Assembly: GCA_905182985.1 (NCBI GenBank)
Contig: CAJJDN010000009.1
Span: forward strand, 124,770 to 188,769
Reading direction: 5' to 3'
DNA: 64,000 bases
Source: Paramecium sonneborni
Taxonomy: Eukaryota; Ciliophora; Oligohymenophorea; Peniculida; Parameciidae
Positions 1-12,334 of this stretch are shown here, piece after piece. The translations under genes and the position numbers were made by a program. Position 1 is the stretch's first letter; the number at the start of each line of letters is the position of its first letter. The notes beneath the pieces are model-generated. The model searched no databases. It saw only the letters and a list, made by a program, of their open reading frames with translations, and was not told the origin of the DNA.

Positions 1-1
1 A

Positions 2-3000
2 GCAAATGAAATTCTTCTTGTTAAACCTAATACAAACGGCGGTACATAGACATCATTTTAAACTCATAATTCAAAATTAAGAAATTCATAAACAACAGTT
101 GGTGAAGATTTGATGAGATACTTATAGATAAGAAGATTTTTTAATCGGTTTATGCGTTCCATGCATCTTTTTAGTAGATTACAAAAGCATCATTTAGATA
201 TTCTAAATGACTCTGCTTCTAATTATGATCCAAAAATATTTGGATAAAGATAATTCAATTTCAGGCCTTTAGGAATGATTAAAAATCTCAATCTCCCAAA
301 AATACCTTCTATTAGTTAGAAAATTGAAAAAATAATAAATAGAATAGGTTAAACAATAAAATAAAAAATTGAATACTGGGATTAAAATATTAGAATATTT
401 TAACCTGAAGAGAGAAATAAAATTATTTGGGACAGTGGACTTTCAATTTCTAGAATATATTTTATTATATTAATTCCTATGGATATATCATTTGAATAAG
501 AATTCTTATACTCTGGTTAATTATTTACTCTAACAGTTATTATGACAATTCTTTTAATGATGGATATACTCCTAAATTTAAATACAGCTTACTATTAATT
601 TGGACTTATTGTAAATGAAAGATCTAAAATATTTAATCATGTTATAAGTAAAGCGTATGGTTGTGATGCCATATCGGTCATTTACTTATTTATTTTAATG
701 TTTTTAAATTGGGATGAATATTATGAATAAAAACAATATATTTTAGTTGGTTTATTGACATTTATTGGATAATACTAGAATATCACTAAATTAATTAGAT
801 TAAGTGAAGAAGTTCTAAATTTGACTAAAGTTACAGCCTCAATTTTAGAGTTAGTAAAGTTGATAGTTTTTTTAATTTTTATTTTACATGTTGCAACTTG
901 TATTTGGTATGGAGTATGATATTAAATTTATATACTTAGGTAGGTAATTATGGTTTGCAATATCTGGGATCTAGTTGGATACACAAATATAATTTAGAAG
1001 ACAATAATTGGGCTGAGAGATATTTACGATCCTTTTACTTTTGTACTGTTACTATGTTTACTGTGGGATATGGTGATCTAACTCCTTAATGTAAATAAAT
1101 AATTAATTTAATTTCAGCTGATCTAGAATATACAATTTGCATAATCTTCATCATGATCTTTAGTATTTAGTTACCATATAGTGTTAATACTGTAGGAACT
1201 ATAATTGATGAAATTTCAAAATATAGTGAACAAAAACTATAGAAATTGAGAATTATAAACACTTATATGACGAAAAAGAAAATTAGTTTCTAATTGTAAT
1301 TTTAAATTAGGGAATACTTAAACTATTATTGGGAAATGGAAAATACTTAGTAATCAAACGAAGAATAAGTAATTATAGAACAATTATCAGAATAATTAAG
1401 AGAATAACTAATGGTAGAAGCTAATTCTGTTGTTCTAAATAATTGTTCTTTGTTTAAAAATAATTTTTCTCAAGAATTCAAAAAAGCTCTTGTAAAAAAA
1501 ATAAGATCAATATCTATTTAACCTGAAAATATTATTGATTATTCAACAGAACCTGATGCTTATTAGAATGCTTATCTTACATTTGTTGAATCAGGAGAAG
1601 TTGAAGTATAACTATCTGATCAAATATTCTCTCTTGGAACTACTTTTCATAAATTAACTCCAGGTAGTATTTTTGGATTATATGAATTCATAACAGGTTA
1701 AGAACATAAAGAAGTTTATAAGAGTGTTGGATTCACTAAATTACTTATTTTACCAAGATCGGCCTTCATAAAAATTTTGAAAGAATTTTAAGAGGATAGA
1801 GAAAAGTTTTGTTAAATCAGAGATAATTTATTGTATAATTTTTCAAAGTAATCCCTCAAAAATTTAGATATATCATGTTACGTATGTTAATCCAGAGAAC
1901 ATCGCTTCAAAGATTGCCCTTTACTTCACTTTTGTCCTGATAAAGAAAGAATTATTAAGTCTTTTACTTTTGTTAAAGAATAAACCAGAGAAAAATCAAT
2001 TAGAAGACCTGGCTAAAAATCTGATAATCGTTATTTATATAATAAAGCATTATTAGACTTTAAAATCCTAAAAGAAACAGCAGAATATATTTAAGATGAT
2101 TTTTGGCAAGAAACACAAATTTATGATTTAGATATAGAGAATGGTTATACTAGTCCTAATAATAATAATGGTACTTAAGGATCTCCTTAACATTCATCTA
2201 GTTCAGATGATGAAAAAGATGAAATTGTTTAAGAATTATCAAGACCTTCACTCAATTCTTCATAAAAATTTCCTAGATAAACCAGAACTACTAGATTATT
2301 AGAAATTAATCAAATGAAAAAACTTTAAACTAGAAAATCCAGTATATCTCCTATGATTCCAAGAGCTTCTTCATATTTAATTGAAACTTCATTATAACCT
2401 AAATAATCTATTTTTAGTTAATCAAAGTCACTTCTCACAAATAATCAAAATTCTGATGAAAAAGTACAATCTTAAGATTTAGAAATTAAAAATGAAACAT
2501 CTATTTAAGTAACTACTTAACAATCAGAATAAATCAAACCACCAATTAGTCCTTTAAAATAAAATTATATGAAATCAGCATTAAAAAAATTAAATGATAA
2601 TTCTCATAACCAAGAAAATGATAATCATGTAAGAAATTCTCAAGAGGAAAAGGCCAAAAAAGTTAAAGTTAAATTTCAATAAGCTTTTACATTTATAAAG
2701 AGATTAAAATAATTAAAATTTTCTAAAGAAATTGAAAAACCTCCTAGAATACAACAAAAATAATAGACTATGATAGTATAAAAATAAAATCTAAATTTAA
2801 TTTAATAAAGAATACAAAGAAAAAGCAATACCTTGACTTTGCAGGATCAAAAAAAATTAGATTTATTAGTTATAGAACTTAATAATTAATTAAATAATAG
2901 ATTTTAAGAAGTAGAGAATTTTGAAAATAAAAAAGATTTTAAAATCTATTTACCTCATAATAATTTGGCAAATTTATAAATATCTACTAAATTCCATCCC

Positions 3001-3204
3001 AAATTCTTAAGCAATATGACTCTTTATATAAAATATTTCTTATATCCTGCAGAGTTTATCAAGAGATATAAAAATAAAGATCCAACAATATTAGAAGTTA
3101 AGCCTGTGTCCTTTGCAACATAAATAAATGCATATAAAGATATTTTGAAATTTAGAAAATAGGCTAGAAAAAAAATTAACAAAAAATAGATAGTTCCAGA
3201 ATGA
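2..3204 (+). CDS. Cyclic-nucleotide-gated K+ channel (5' end cut by window edge)
   Basis: Membrane potassium channel of the EAG/CNG type with a C-terminal cyclic-nucleotide-binding domain. The frame is open from base 2; the first in-frame ATG is at 113, so the start may lie outside the window. Hydrophobic S1-S6-like segments fill roughly bases 430-1180. The pore carries the K+ filter (TVGYGDLTP, near 1060-1090). A cNMP-binding beta-roll follows at about 1440-1800, then a cysteine/histidine motif at 1876-1917 and a long polar, Gln/Ser/Lys-rich tail. Two introns, 914-939 and 1091-1117, restore the frame; without them TGA codons interrupt the channel core. The S4 segment has few positive charges, so voltage sensing may be weak. 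About 1049 residues remain. It ends 34 bp from the convergent amidase gene. Confidence 0.85.
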
Positions 3205-3238
3205 TGAATATTGATTTTATTGATGATTTATTAAAGAA

Positions 3239-4367
3239 TCACTCTAAATCATTATATGGAGTAATTCCTTCTTATCCAAAGTAATTGAATCTACCTGTAG
3301 CAACATTCATAATTGCTGTATAAAAGGTACCTTCATTATGAATAGGATATGTATTAATAACGCTATAAACTCCCAATTCATTTAGCATTGTGTTGGTTAA
3401 ATTAGCTAATAAATTCTCTGCAATTGTTCTTCTTTAATCTCCTTTAGGATCTTTGTGCCAATGATCATAATTAGTTTAAACCATATATTAGAATTGATCA
3501 TTTCCTAACCCAGTGTTGTTAAAGAACAAAGTAGGATAGGTTGAGATTGGATCTCTTGTAATGATTGCACCTTAATTATATCCAGTTCCTGCCACGATGT
3601 TAAATTATGAACAGCCAACAATCACATTTTCTAAATAAGTGACAGCATCATCGAAATTATTTATATCAGAATCAAGGATCTAAATAAAAAAATTCTTATA
3701 CATGTCTAAATGTCCATCCTAATGATGTTGTTCCTGCTGCAATTTTCTTTAATAACATAAATAATGGCAAATAATGACCATATCTCCAATTTTCTTAGAG
3801 TGAAACAACTCCATATTTGAACATGGTAACAAATCCAGTTTTAAACCAATACTAATCAACAGCTTCTCCAATGTATTGACCATTTTTGATAAATTTAAAA
3901 TGAATAACAAGTAATCTACCAGCATCTGGTGATTAATCCATGTTTCTTCCATGAATGATACCTTATTAAGTTTAGAATAATATGGCAGTGCATTCTTTAA
4001 TATCAACTGATAAGGAATGACCAATTTCATGGAAATAGACCCAAGCAGACAAATACTCAAATGTAACATCAGATCTATTAAAAGCTTCAACAACTCCTTA
4101 TAGTTCTTCAGCATATTAAGGCCAGTGAGTTCTAACAGCTGTAGCTAATACATCATAGTCTTTGTTGGTTAAATGTTTGAAAGTGGTTTGATTATGATAT
4201 AAAAAGAAGGTACCAAAAGATGCATCATATCCATATGTGTTCATTATCAATTAGACAGCTGGTTAAAATCTTTGTTTAGCAGGTCCATCTAGGTCAACGT
4301 CTAAAGTAGGAACAATTTTATATGCATATGTAGTAGCCAATACTAATAAGATAAAGATGAGCTTCAT
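3239..4367 (-). CDS. Acid ceramidase / N-acylethanolamine acid amidase (NAAA) family hydrolase
   Basis: Lysosomal-type N-terminal nucleophile amidase that hydrolyses fatty-acid amides (ceramide or N-acylethanolamine). The 368-residue protein begins with a clear signal peptide (MKLIFILLVLATTYA). The family core is present: the nucleophile Cys126 in ECTAIL, followed by IIHGRNMD with Arg141 and Asp144, matching the Cys/Arg/Asp catalytic set of NAAA. In the family the precursor is cut just before this Cys. One 22-nt intron (3680-3701) removes an in-frame TGA. The length is close to human NAAA (about 359). A HEIGH string just upstream of the Cys mimics a zinc-protease motif but is probably incidental. 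A decayed paralogue lies directly upstream. Ceramide and N-acylethanolamine substrates cannot be separated from sequence alone. Confidence 0.85.
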
Positions 4368-4453
4368 ATTATTATTATAAATGACATTTTAAATATAAGT
4401 ATTTTTATAATATTATCTATGATGACTTCATCATATTTATATAATTATCTCAT

Positions 4454-5568
4454 TCATTCATCTGATAATCTAATGCTTGGTTATCCAAATACAATCAATC
4501 TATAATATTTAGAATTAATGATAACTGTATAGAAAGTTCCTTCATTGTAGATAAGATAAGTATCCATAACAGCACAAACACCAAATTCATTTAATAGATT
4601 ATTTTAAATTTTTGCTAATAAATTCTCTGCAATGGTTCTTCTTTAATCATCTATAGAATCTCGTAAATAATAATCATAATTTGTTTCAGCTAAATACAAT
4701 AAGATTCATTTATTCAAGAATACTTGAATTCATTTTAATTTAATGGTTAATTACTTAATAAAATTGTTGGATATATTTCAAACGGATCTCTTGAGATTAT
4801 AACACCTTATTCTTTAGAAATTACTCCAATTATATTATAGAGGACATATACAATTCGATTCTTCTCAAGATATGATACGACCTTATCAAAAATATTCAAT
4901 TTTTCATTAATTAAATCTATATGCCAATGACAATAATGATGGTACTCCTTATTCATTAAAGTTTAATAATTAATTAATCTTGACTTAAAGAATCGCCAAA
5001 TCTTCAATTTTCTTGGAGAGATGCAACATTATATTTCAATAAAGTATATTTAAAGATAATGTGATAGAATGATAAAAAATCCAAATTTAAACAAATATCA
5101 ATCAACTGATTCTCCTAAATATTTTTCATATTTTTTAATTCGAAAAGCAAGACAAATTATTTCTTGCTTGATCTGTATATTAATTAATACTTATTTCTTA
5201 CATGTATGACTTCATCACCTATTCAAAGTAAAACACTAGTTTAGAACATCATTTGCTTTATGGCTTATTTCATGAAAATATACCCAAGCTACTATTTACT
5301 CAAAAATAATATCTTGGTCTATTAAATTTTTCAATTATAGAGAATATTCTGTGAAATTTTTTCCTATTACATTTGCTATTGTAGTATAATCTTTAAGAAC
5401 CTAGATACTAAATGTAATTGTGTTATGAAACTCAAACACTGGCCAAATGAATATTCATATCCATATCACGCCAAAACGGTTCAAAGTGAATTCTTCCATC
5501 TCTAAAATTGGGTCTACTCAAATTTATTTTTACTTCAGAGAGATAATTAAAAAAGTAAACTGTTTCAT
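4454..5568 (-). pseudogene. Decayed paralogue of the adjacent NAAA/acid ceramidase gene
   Basis: Parallel in order and content to the intact gene at 3239-4367 but broken. It starts with an ATG and a hydrophobic leader, then meets a TGA after about 16 codons. Recognisable segments survive in different frames: AWVYFHEISHKA before the nucleophile region, a Cys at the expected place, and near the end RRTIAENLLAK and NEGTFYTVI. Several frameshifts and in-frame TGAs separate these blocks and no set of short introns I tried restores them. The Arg/Asp motif is altered (VRNK instead of GRNMD). This is a tandem duplicate, from either local or whole-genome duplication, that has lost function. Confidence 0.75.
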
Positions 5569-5677
5569 ATTATACTTATATTATTTTTTATTACATAAAA
5601 TTATATTATATAATTGATGAGCTAATTATTAAATTTATATTATATTTTGATAACTTCACTTAAATAAATTAATGACT

Positions 5678-7734
5678 TCACTATCTAGTCATTCCTTCTT
5701 ATTTTTTCTTATTTGTTCCCAATTTATTTTACTCATGGATATATTTACTATCAATTTTCAAAATATTAGTACAATAATCTGGCAATTAATCAAATACATT
5801 TTTTTGTAAAATAATTTCCTACATTTATTATTAAATTATACCTTCCCTGCATTTTTACCAGTTCCATCATGAATACCTACACCACAATGGAATGTTTCCT
5901 ACATTTATTTTAATACATATGCAAAACTATAAATATCTTCAATCTTTCCTTAATGATCAAATCCAAATTATTCTAAACCAACAACTCTATTGACCTATTG
6001 ATTATGTTATTTCTCTGCTATTAATTACAACCCTTTAAATTCACCTTACTTTAATTCACTTTAATTTAATCTCAAATTTTTAATCCTATAACTTTTTTAC
6101 ATTAATTCTTCAATTCTCTTTTATAATCTTTCTAAAGTAATTTAATTTTATGGTTATTTTCTTTTTTATTCTTTCTCTTTTTCTTTTTCTTTCTCTTTCT
6201 CCTCTTATTATTCTTCTTTTTATTCATCTTCACTATCAGATTAATGTTCCTTTATTCCTAATTCATTCATTAAATCTTCTGTTAATACTATCATCTTTTT
6301 CTCTTATTTCAAATTTTTTTTGATATATTAATTTAATTAAGATGTATATTACTCTCTTGTTAATGGTTCAACTTTTTAATTTTCTTCACCTTCCTTACTA
6401 AATATTTTAATTAAAGGACCCACTGGCAAAAAGAGATCAGTTACTTCAATATTTTATTTATATTAAGCTATCTAATTCTTATTATTATCTTCTTTTTCTT
6501 CATCACCTTTCTTAGCTGCTTTTAATACAGTTGGTTCCCAATCACTAATTTGTTCATGTTATCTATCAATCTTTATTATTGAAGGCTGTCCACCTTTTTT
6601 TATTTCTTTGTATTCAATCAAACCATCTTTTTACATTGTCTATAAAAATCTTATATATTATAAAGTATATTTTACTTTCCAATTTTTTAATATGAAGAAT
6701 TCTTCAAATCTAATTCAATTCCAGGTTTTTTAAAAGCAAGCATATATTTTTCATAAAATACTTAACCTTCTATAGGTAATTATTTATCATTAATTCCTAT
6801 TTTACAAGCATTTAAAAATGATTCCTTAATGTATTCATCCATTACTTTTGTAGGTACACCTCCAACTTATTATTATTATTATTATTAATGTTTCTCTTCT
6901 TATTTACCACCTTTCTTTTTATGTTTATTATCTTCATCACTATCATCCGCAAATTGTTATTTTACTTATTATTATTATTATTATTAAATTGGTTTTGCTT
7001 TACTTGGTTTTTTTTATTCTTTTTTTACTGCAGGTTTCTTTGTTCCTGGCGCAATCATATTTAAATCTATATCCTCATCAGAATATTCTTCATAATTTTA
7101 TGTTTTAGTTTCTTATACTTCATCAAAGTTTTCTGGTTCTATTGGTTGACCTAATTCATTTGGACCATGTTCCCATAATTTATCTCCTTATTTATGCAAA
7201 ATATAACCAGCTATTCCTTTCTCTTATTCTTTCTTTAAATCAACACTATCACAACCAATAGCTATTATTGCCAATAATCTAGATATTCTATTTTAATACT
7301 TCTTTTAATGATTCACTAATTTCTTTATAGAATCTTTCTTAAATTCTCCTAACTTATCTTAATTACATATTTAATTCCATAATACTTTTCCTGCTTTCAA
7401 TACTCCTGCTTCATCAACTCCATCCTTCAATTATAATGTACCAACCAATTTTGGATACTCAGCCACCACAAACACTAATCATATCTCAATAATTAATACA
7501 TGATGGAACGTAATCCTCCTTTCCTGTACCATCAACAAAAGCTGGATATTCATCTGTATGATAAATTATCATTTTAGATCCATTTAACTTTTCTTACATA
7601 CACTATTCAGAATCCTCAAATATCTTTTTGACTGTTAATGCATTAAATTATTTTCTTAAGGCAGTCTCAAAGTTTTCCCTTTCTTTTCCTTTTAAAAGTA
7701 CAGATCCTTATATTTTTATTGTTTTGCCAAACAT
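5678..7734 (-). CDS. eIF2D: Eukaryotic translation initiation factor 2D (ligatin)
   Basis: Cytosolic factor that delivers tRNA to the ribosomal P site and helps recycle 40S subunits. About 660 residues, with introns 7475-7499, 6650-6675 and 5819-5841; the spliced length is a multiple of three. Order: an N-terminal MCT1-like/PUA region (start MFGKTIKI; later GYILHKQGDKLWEHGP); a low-complexity acidic linker with two poly-Gln runs encoded mainly by TAA; a SWIB/MDM2-like domain (LDLKNSSYQKIGKFLQTMQK); a Glu/Lys-rich stretch; and a C-terminal SUI1 domain (NRVVGLEQFGFD, then FHCGVGIHDGTGKNAGK). Domain order and C-terminus match animal and yeast eIF2D. The first 660 bp of the gene are repeated after the N gap at 7972-7999; that second copy is an assembly artefact. 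Confidence 0.9.
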
Positions 7735-7971
7735 TAAATTCTTTATTATAAATATAATTAACTTCTTTCATTTAAAAAAAATTTATTCTCTTTCAAACAC
7801 CTCCGTTTACTAGAAATTGTTTTATCAAACAAAATAACCAATAATCATTCATTCGAATTTTAATTAGAATCCTCAATCACTAAAAAGAACAAATAAAAAA
7901 ATTATTCTTTTTAATTTGATTAATTGTAATAAGCCAACTATTAAATAAGATGATTTTTTATAATTAATACA

Positions 7972-7999
7972 NNNNNNNNNNNNNNNNNNNNNNNNNNNN
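7972..7999. other. Assembly gap (28 N)
   Basis: Run of 28 N. The 897 bp right of it (8000-8896) repeat exactly the 897 bp left of it (7075-7971), so the gap marks an unmerged overlap of two contigs and its real size is minus 897. Confidence 0.95.
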
Positions 8000-8896
8000 T
8001 CATCAGAATATTCTTCATAATTTTATGTTTTAGTTTCTTATACTTCATCAAAGTTTTCTGGTTCTATTGGTTGACCTAATTCATTTGGACCATGTTCCCA
8101 TAATTTATCTCCTTATTTATGCAAAATATAACCAGCTATTCCTTTCTCTTATTCTTTCTTTAAATCAACACTATCACAACCAATAGCTATTATTGCCAAT
8201 AATCTAGATATTCTATTTTAATACTTCTTTTAATGATTCACTAATTTCTTTATAGAATCTTTCTTAAATTCTCCTAACTTATCTTAATTACATATTTAAT
8301 TCCATAATACTTTTCCTGCTTTCAATACTCCTGCTTCATCAACTCCATCCTTCAATTATAATGTACCAACCAATTTTGGATACTCAGCCACCACAAACAC
8401 TAATCATATCTCAATAATTAATACATGATGGAACGTAATCCTCCTTTCCTGTACCATCAACAAAAGCTGGATATTCATCTGTATGATAAATTATCATTTT
8501 AGATCCATTTAACTTTTCTTACATACACTATTCAGAATCCTCAAATATCTTTTTGACTGTTAATGCATTAAATTATTTTCTTAAGGCAGTCTCAAAGTTT
8601 TCCCTTTCTTTTCCTTTTAAAAGTACAGATCCTTATATTTTTATTGTTTTGCCAAACATTAAATTCTTTATTATAAATATAATTAACTTCTTTCATTTAA
8701 AAAAAATTTATTCTCTTTCAAACACCTCCGTTTACTAGAAATTGTTTTATCAAACAAAATAACCAATAATCATTCATTCGAATTTTAATTAGAATCCTCA
8801 ATCACTAAAAAGAACAAATAAAAAAATTATTCTTTTTAATTTGATTAATTGTAATAAGCCAACTATTAAATAAGATGATTTTTTATAATTAATACA
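8000..8896. repeat. Artefactual second copy of 7075-7971 (eIF2D 5' part plus upstream DNA)
   Basis: Direct copy with constant offset 925. It ends exactly at the base corresponding to the last base before the N run, which a biological duplication would not do. It contains the eIF2D start (ATG at 8659, reading left) and 660 bp of coding sequence that is cut off at 8000. Count it once in any gene model or copy-number estimate. Confidence 0.95.
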
Positions 8897-9153
8897 TTTC
8901 ATTCTTGATTTCAATAAAATCACATGACAAAAAATTCTTTTATAAATAAGTCAACTTAACAATTTAAGAAATCCATTTTTGTTGTTATTGAGAAATTCAA
9001 CAGCACATCAAAAACTAATCAAATAAAAGAATTTAATATTTTAAAACATATATTTTTTTAGAAAATATTTGGAAATTATTATTTTTATGAAATTTCTTTG
9101 AGTTAGAAAAATATATTAAAAACAATAAAATTCAATATTTTCCTTTATTCAAT
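8660..9153. other. Non-coding spacer upstream of eIF2D
   Basis: About 494 bp, extremely AT-rich (8660-8896 duplicates 7735-7971). I see no sustained reading frame or RNA gene on either strand. It must hold the eIF2D promoter, and possibly that of the small ORF to its right. Confidence 0.5.
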
Positions 9154-9423
9154 ATGGAGAATAACCCCTTTTTTAATCTAACATTTTTAAATCCAATTTC
9201 ATACAAGAGTATTATTGATTAGTATATATATGAAAAAAATAATTAATTAGTTTATGAGAAAATGAATTTTACACTTGATTCTTTTTATCTTTAATCTTTT
9301 TCATATCTTCAAAAATTTATTAACGAACTTGAAATCTAAATTAAGCATACTCAAATGAAAACTATCTATAAAATTTTCAAATTATTTAATCATTTTTTCT
9401 CATATTAAATTAGTTAGAACTGA
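9154..9423 (+). CDS. Small hypothetical protein (89 aa)
   Basis: Uninterrupted frame of 89 codons from ATG to TGA in the ciliate code, with four TAA/TAG glutamine codons. The product is rich in Phe, Ile, Lys and Asn, with no signal peptide or motif I recognise; the second half could be helical. An ORF of this length can arise by chance where only TGA stops translation, so the call rests mainly on the ATG placement and the lack of a competing gene. Further exons are possible. Confidence 0.3.
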
Positions 9424-9857
9424 TATTTTTAATGTGTGATATAATAAATAAATTTAACTGTATAAATTATTGGCATATTAATATGGTTCATGATTTTTAT
9501 TGATTCTTTTCTATTGTAGATTTATTATTAAATTTAATATAGTTATTAAATATGAATATCACTCTGTTTAGTTTGACTGCTTTTTATTAAGATCTATTAT
9601 TTTTATATTAAATATATTCATTTATTTCAGTAATTTTATTTAAATTAAATATTAAAATAAATTAGTCTTATTGTAGTAATTTGTGTAATGTATGTATAAG
9701 GAATATCAAATGAAAGATTAAAAGTATAAAAAAACGAAATAAAATTAAATTTGATAAAGGAAATTGAAATATTTTATGAAACAAAAATTTTCCTCCAAAA
9801 CATTTGGCTTATAACCAATATATAAAATGTATATATAAAATAATAAAAATTTTAAAT
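9424..9857. other. Spacer upstream of the Bre1-like gene
   Basis: About 430 bp of AT-rich DNA without a convincing reading frame. It presumably contains the promoter of the Bre1-like gene. Confidence 0.4.
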
Positions 9858-11905
9858 ATGAAAATTAAGAAGAAGAATGAATTACAGAGAGTCACAGAGT
9901 TGGGGGAGCACATATTGAAATCTTAAAATACAATGTTGGCTGCAAAAATTGATCAATTGAAGAAGGAGATTTAAAATATGAAATCTGTATACAACAACCC
10001 AATATATCTAGTTTCTAGTTACCAGAATAAGCAGAGAGAGAGCTAGTTTAATCAGAAGAACTAATTTATTATAAAAAACTGTGTAATTAACTTTCTCGAA
10101 GAATACGAATCATAATGGCCTATAATGAGGAGGCAATTCAAAAAAAAGTAGCTTAGGAAGATATCTAAGAAGAGAGATTTGAATGTCTTTGTGGTGCTAA
10201 TTAGATTGATTCTATTAAATATTTACTTGTAAATGGCCATCAATAAATATTATAATAATAATAATAGTAGGAAATACAACAACAAACAGAGGAAAGTAAT
10301 TAGTAAAATTAAACTTATCAAAAGTAAAAGTTACTAAAATAATTAGAGATTATATAAAAAAATTGATTTAGGAATCTTCAGAATAGAAGGCTCAATTAAT
10401 ACATTAGATAGAAGAATTAAAATTATAATAAAAATTACCAGAAGAATAATTCTTTTAAACTTAACTATTTGCAGAACTAGTATAATAAAATAATTATTTG
10501 ACAACTACTTTATTTAACATAGAAGAATAATTGATATAAGTAATTTAATAAATAAAATTAGACTTAATTGATCAATAAAGATTAATTGGAAAAAAATCAA
10601 TAATTGATATAATAATGCCAATAAGAAAGTGAATAAAAAATAAAAGATTTGTTTTCTTAATAAGATATATTAAAAATAGAAATAAAATAGAATGATGATT
10701 AGACATAAAATACTATGATTGAAGAATTGAAGTCATAAGTAGAAAATTCATCCAAAATGATAGAGGATTTAAAAATAGAATTATAATAATGTAGAGAAAG
10801 AAATAAAGAAGCACATAATTAATTAGTTGAAGTATTAAATCAGAAACAATTATTATTGAATCAAAATAATGAATTAAAATAATATATAAGTGTTCATAAA
10901 ATACTATAAAAAGATGAAAAGATAGAATAAGTGACTTTAAGATATGAGAAACATAAACAATTACTTTATGAAATTGAATAAGAGTATGCAAATAAAAAAT
11001 CTAATGAATTTATCTAAAGATTTAGAGAATTTGTAGGATATGTAAAGATGAGAGATGAGAAGGTTAAAGGATTGGAATAATAATTAGATGGAAAGACAAA
11101 CGATTGTAATAATATTAAGAAAGTAAATTAAATAATTTAATAATATTTTAGTAAATATAATAATTAATAGATGAATTAGATTATAATTCAAATACATTTA
11201 ATTCAATTAATGAAACAAATAAGAATCTAAATAAACTTATAAATGAAACCTAAAAGAATTTGAGTAGAGCGATGCAAGAAAAAGTGGATGAACGTATGAA
11301 ATTTGAAACAGAAAGACAAGTATGATCAATCATTAAAAAAATAGCAATTTTAATATAAAATACAAACTTCAGATGATACTATTAAATAATTATAATCCTA
11401 GAATGAATAATAAAAAAAATTAATTAATCTATTTGAAAATGAAAGAACCAGTTATAAAGAAACAATTAGAATGTTATAAAAATCTGATGGTGAAAGTTAA
11501 TAAAAATTGCTTTAAAAAGAATGGGATGTTAATAAAATATTAGAAGAAAATAAAATTATTTAAGAGAGAGAAAAATTAAGTGAATCAATTAATACTAAAT
11601 TTATAAAAAAGGCAGAAAAATCAAAGAGCAAATTAAAATATTTGAAGCTTTAAATGAAATTGTAATTTTGTTTATTAATTATAAGAGAGTCTAAAGATAA
11701 TGATAATGAATTATTAACATCTTTAAAAATGATGGTTGATTGCTAATAATGTAAAAAAAGAGTAAAATAAGTTATTTTAATGAAATGCTTACATATGTTT
11801 TGTAAACCTTGTATAGATGATAACTAAAAAAATCGAAATAGAGCCTGTCCAGTGTGCAGAGCTAAATATGGAATTGAAGAGGTAAAAGCGATAATATTAA
11901 ATTGA
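9858..11905 (+). CDS. Bre1/RNF20-type RING E3 ubiquitin ligase
   Basis: Long coiled-coil protein ending in a RING finger, the architecture of Bre1, the nuclear E3 that monoubiquitinates histone H2B. The C-terminal RING shows CQQCKKRVKQVILMKCLHMF, then CKPCI and CPVCRAKYG, and runs almost to the TGA as in RNF20/40 and yeast Bre1. Everything before it is Glu/Lys/Gln-rich coiled coil, with a poly-Gln run near 10250. Five introns are needed: 9987-10018, 10324-10346, 10540-10561, 11123-11151 and 11320-11344. The spliced product is about 638 residues and the length is a multiple of three. The 5' intron assignments are by frame only. Bre1 identity rests on architecture and the RING; another coiled-coil RING ligase is possible. 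Confidence 0.75.
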
Positions 11906-12334
11906 GAAATATTATATGTCATAAATCATTAAAAATTAATAATTATTATTTATCTTTTTTACATCATTATTTTTTATTGTTTAATTTAAGACTAAATTAA
12001 TTCTTTTAATTTTTACTATTAACCTTATATGAGATTTAGAATATTAATTATGAATAAATAAGAAATATATCTATATTTTAAGGATATATATATTTTAAAT
12101 TAATTAATTATATTATTTCTAGATATTTAAATTGTTGAACGATTTTTATAATATCAAATTAAAGTATTTAAAAAAAAATATATTTATTTTCTAAGTATTT
12201 ATTTAATTTAATGAAAAATATGGCTAAAAAGATAAAATAGCATATTAATTTTTTATTGAATATAATTTTGGTGGTTGGAAAATAAAAAATAAAAAAAAAT
12301 AAATAAAAAGATCATAATGAATTTTAATGTTTTA
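11906..12334. other. Convergent 3' spacer
   Basis: About 430 bp of AT-rich sequence between the ends of the Bre1-like gene and the surface antigen gene. No reading frame, hairpin or RNA gene stands out. Confidence 0.4.

Noticed and set aside
4000..4060. HEIGH zinc-protease-like motif in the amidase gene
   Set aside because: The rest of the protein has the NAAA/acid ceramidase core (Cys126, Arg141, Asp144) and no third zinc ligand pattern. The same string is only partly kept in the paralogue.
7628..7813. Identical 61-codon + strand frames at 7628-7813 and 8553-8738
   Set aside because: They are antisense to the eIF2D start and appear twice only because of the assembly overlap.
10713..10991. 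Minus-strand hydrophobic 92-codon frame
   Set aside because: It is antisense to the coiled coil of the Bre1-like gene; a hydrophobic shadow of Gln/Lys/Glu-rich coding DNA is expected.
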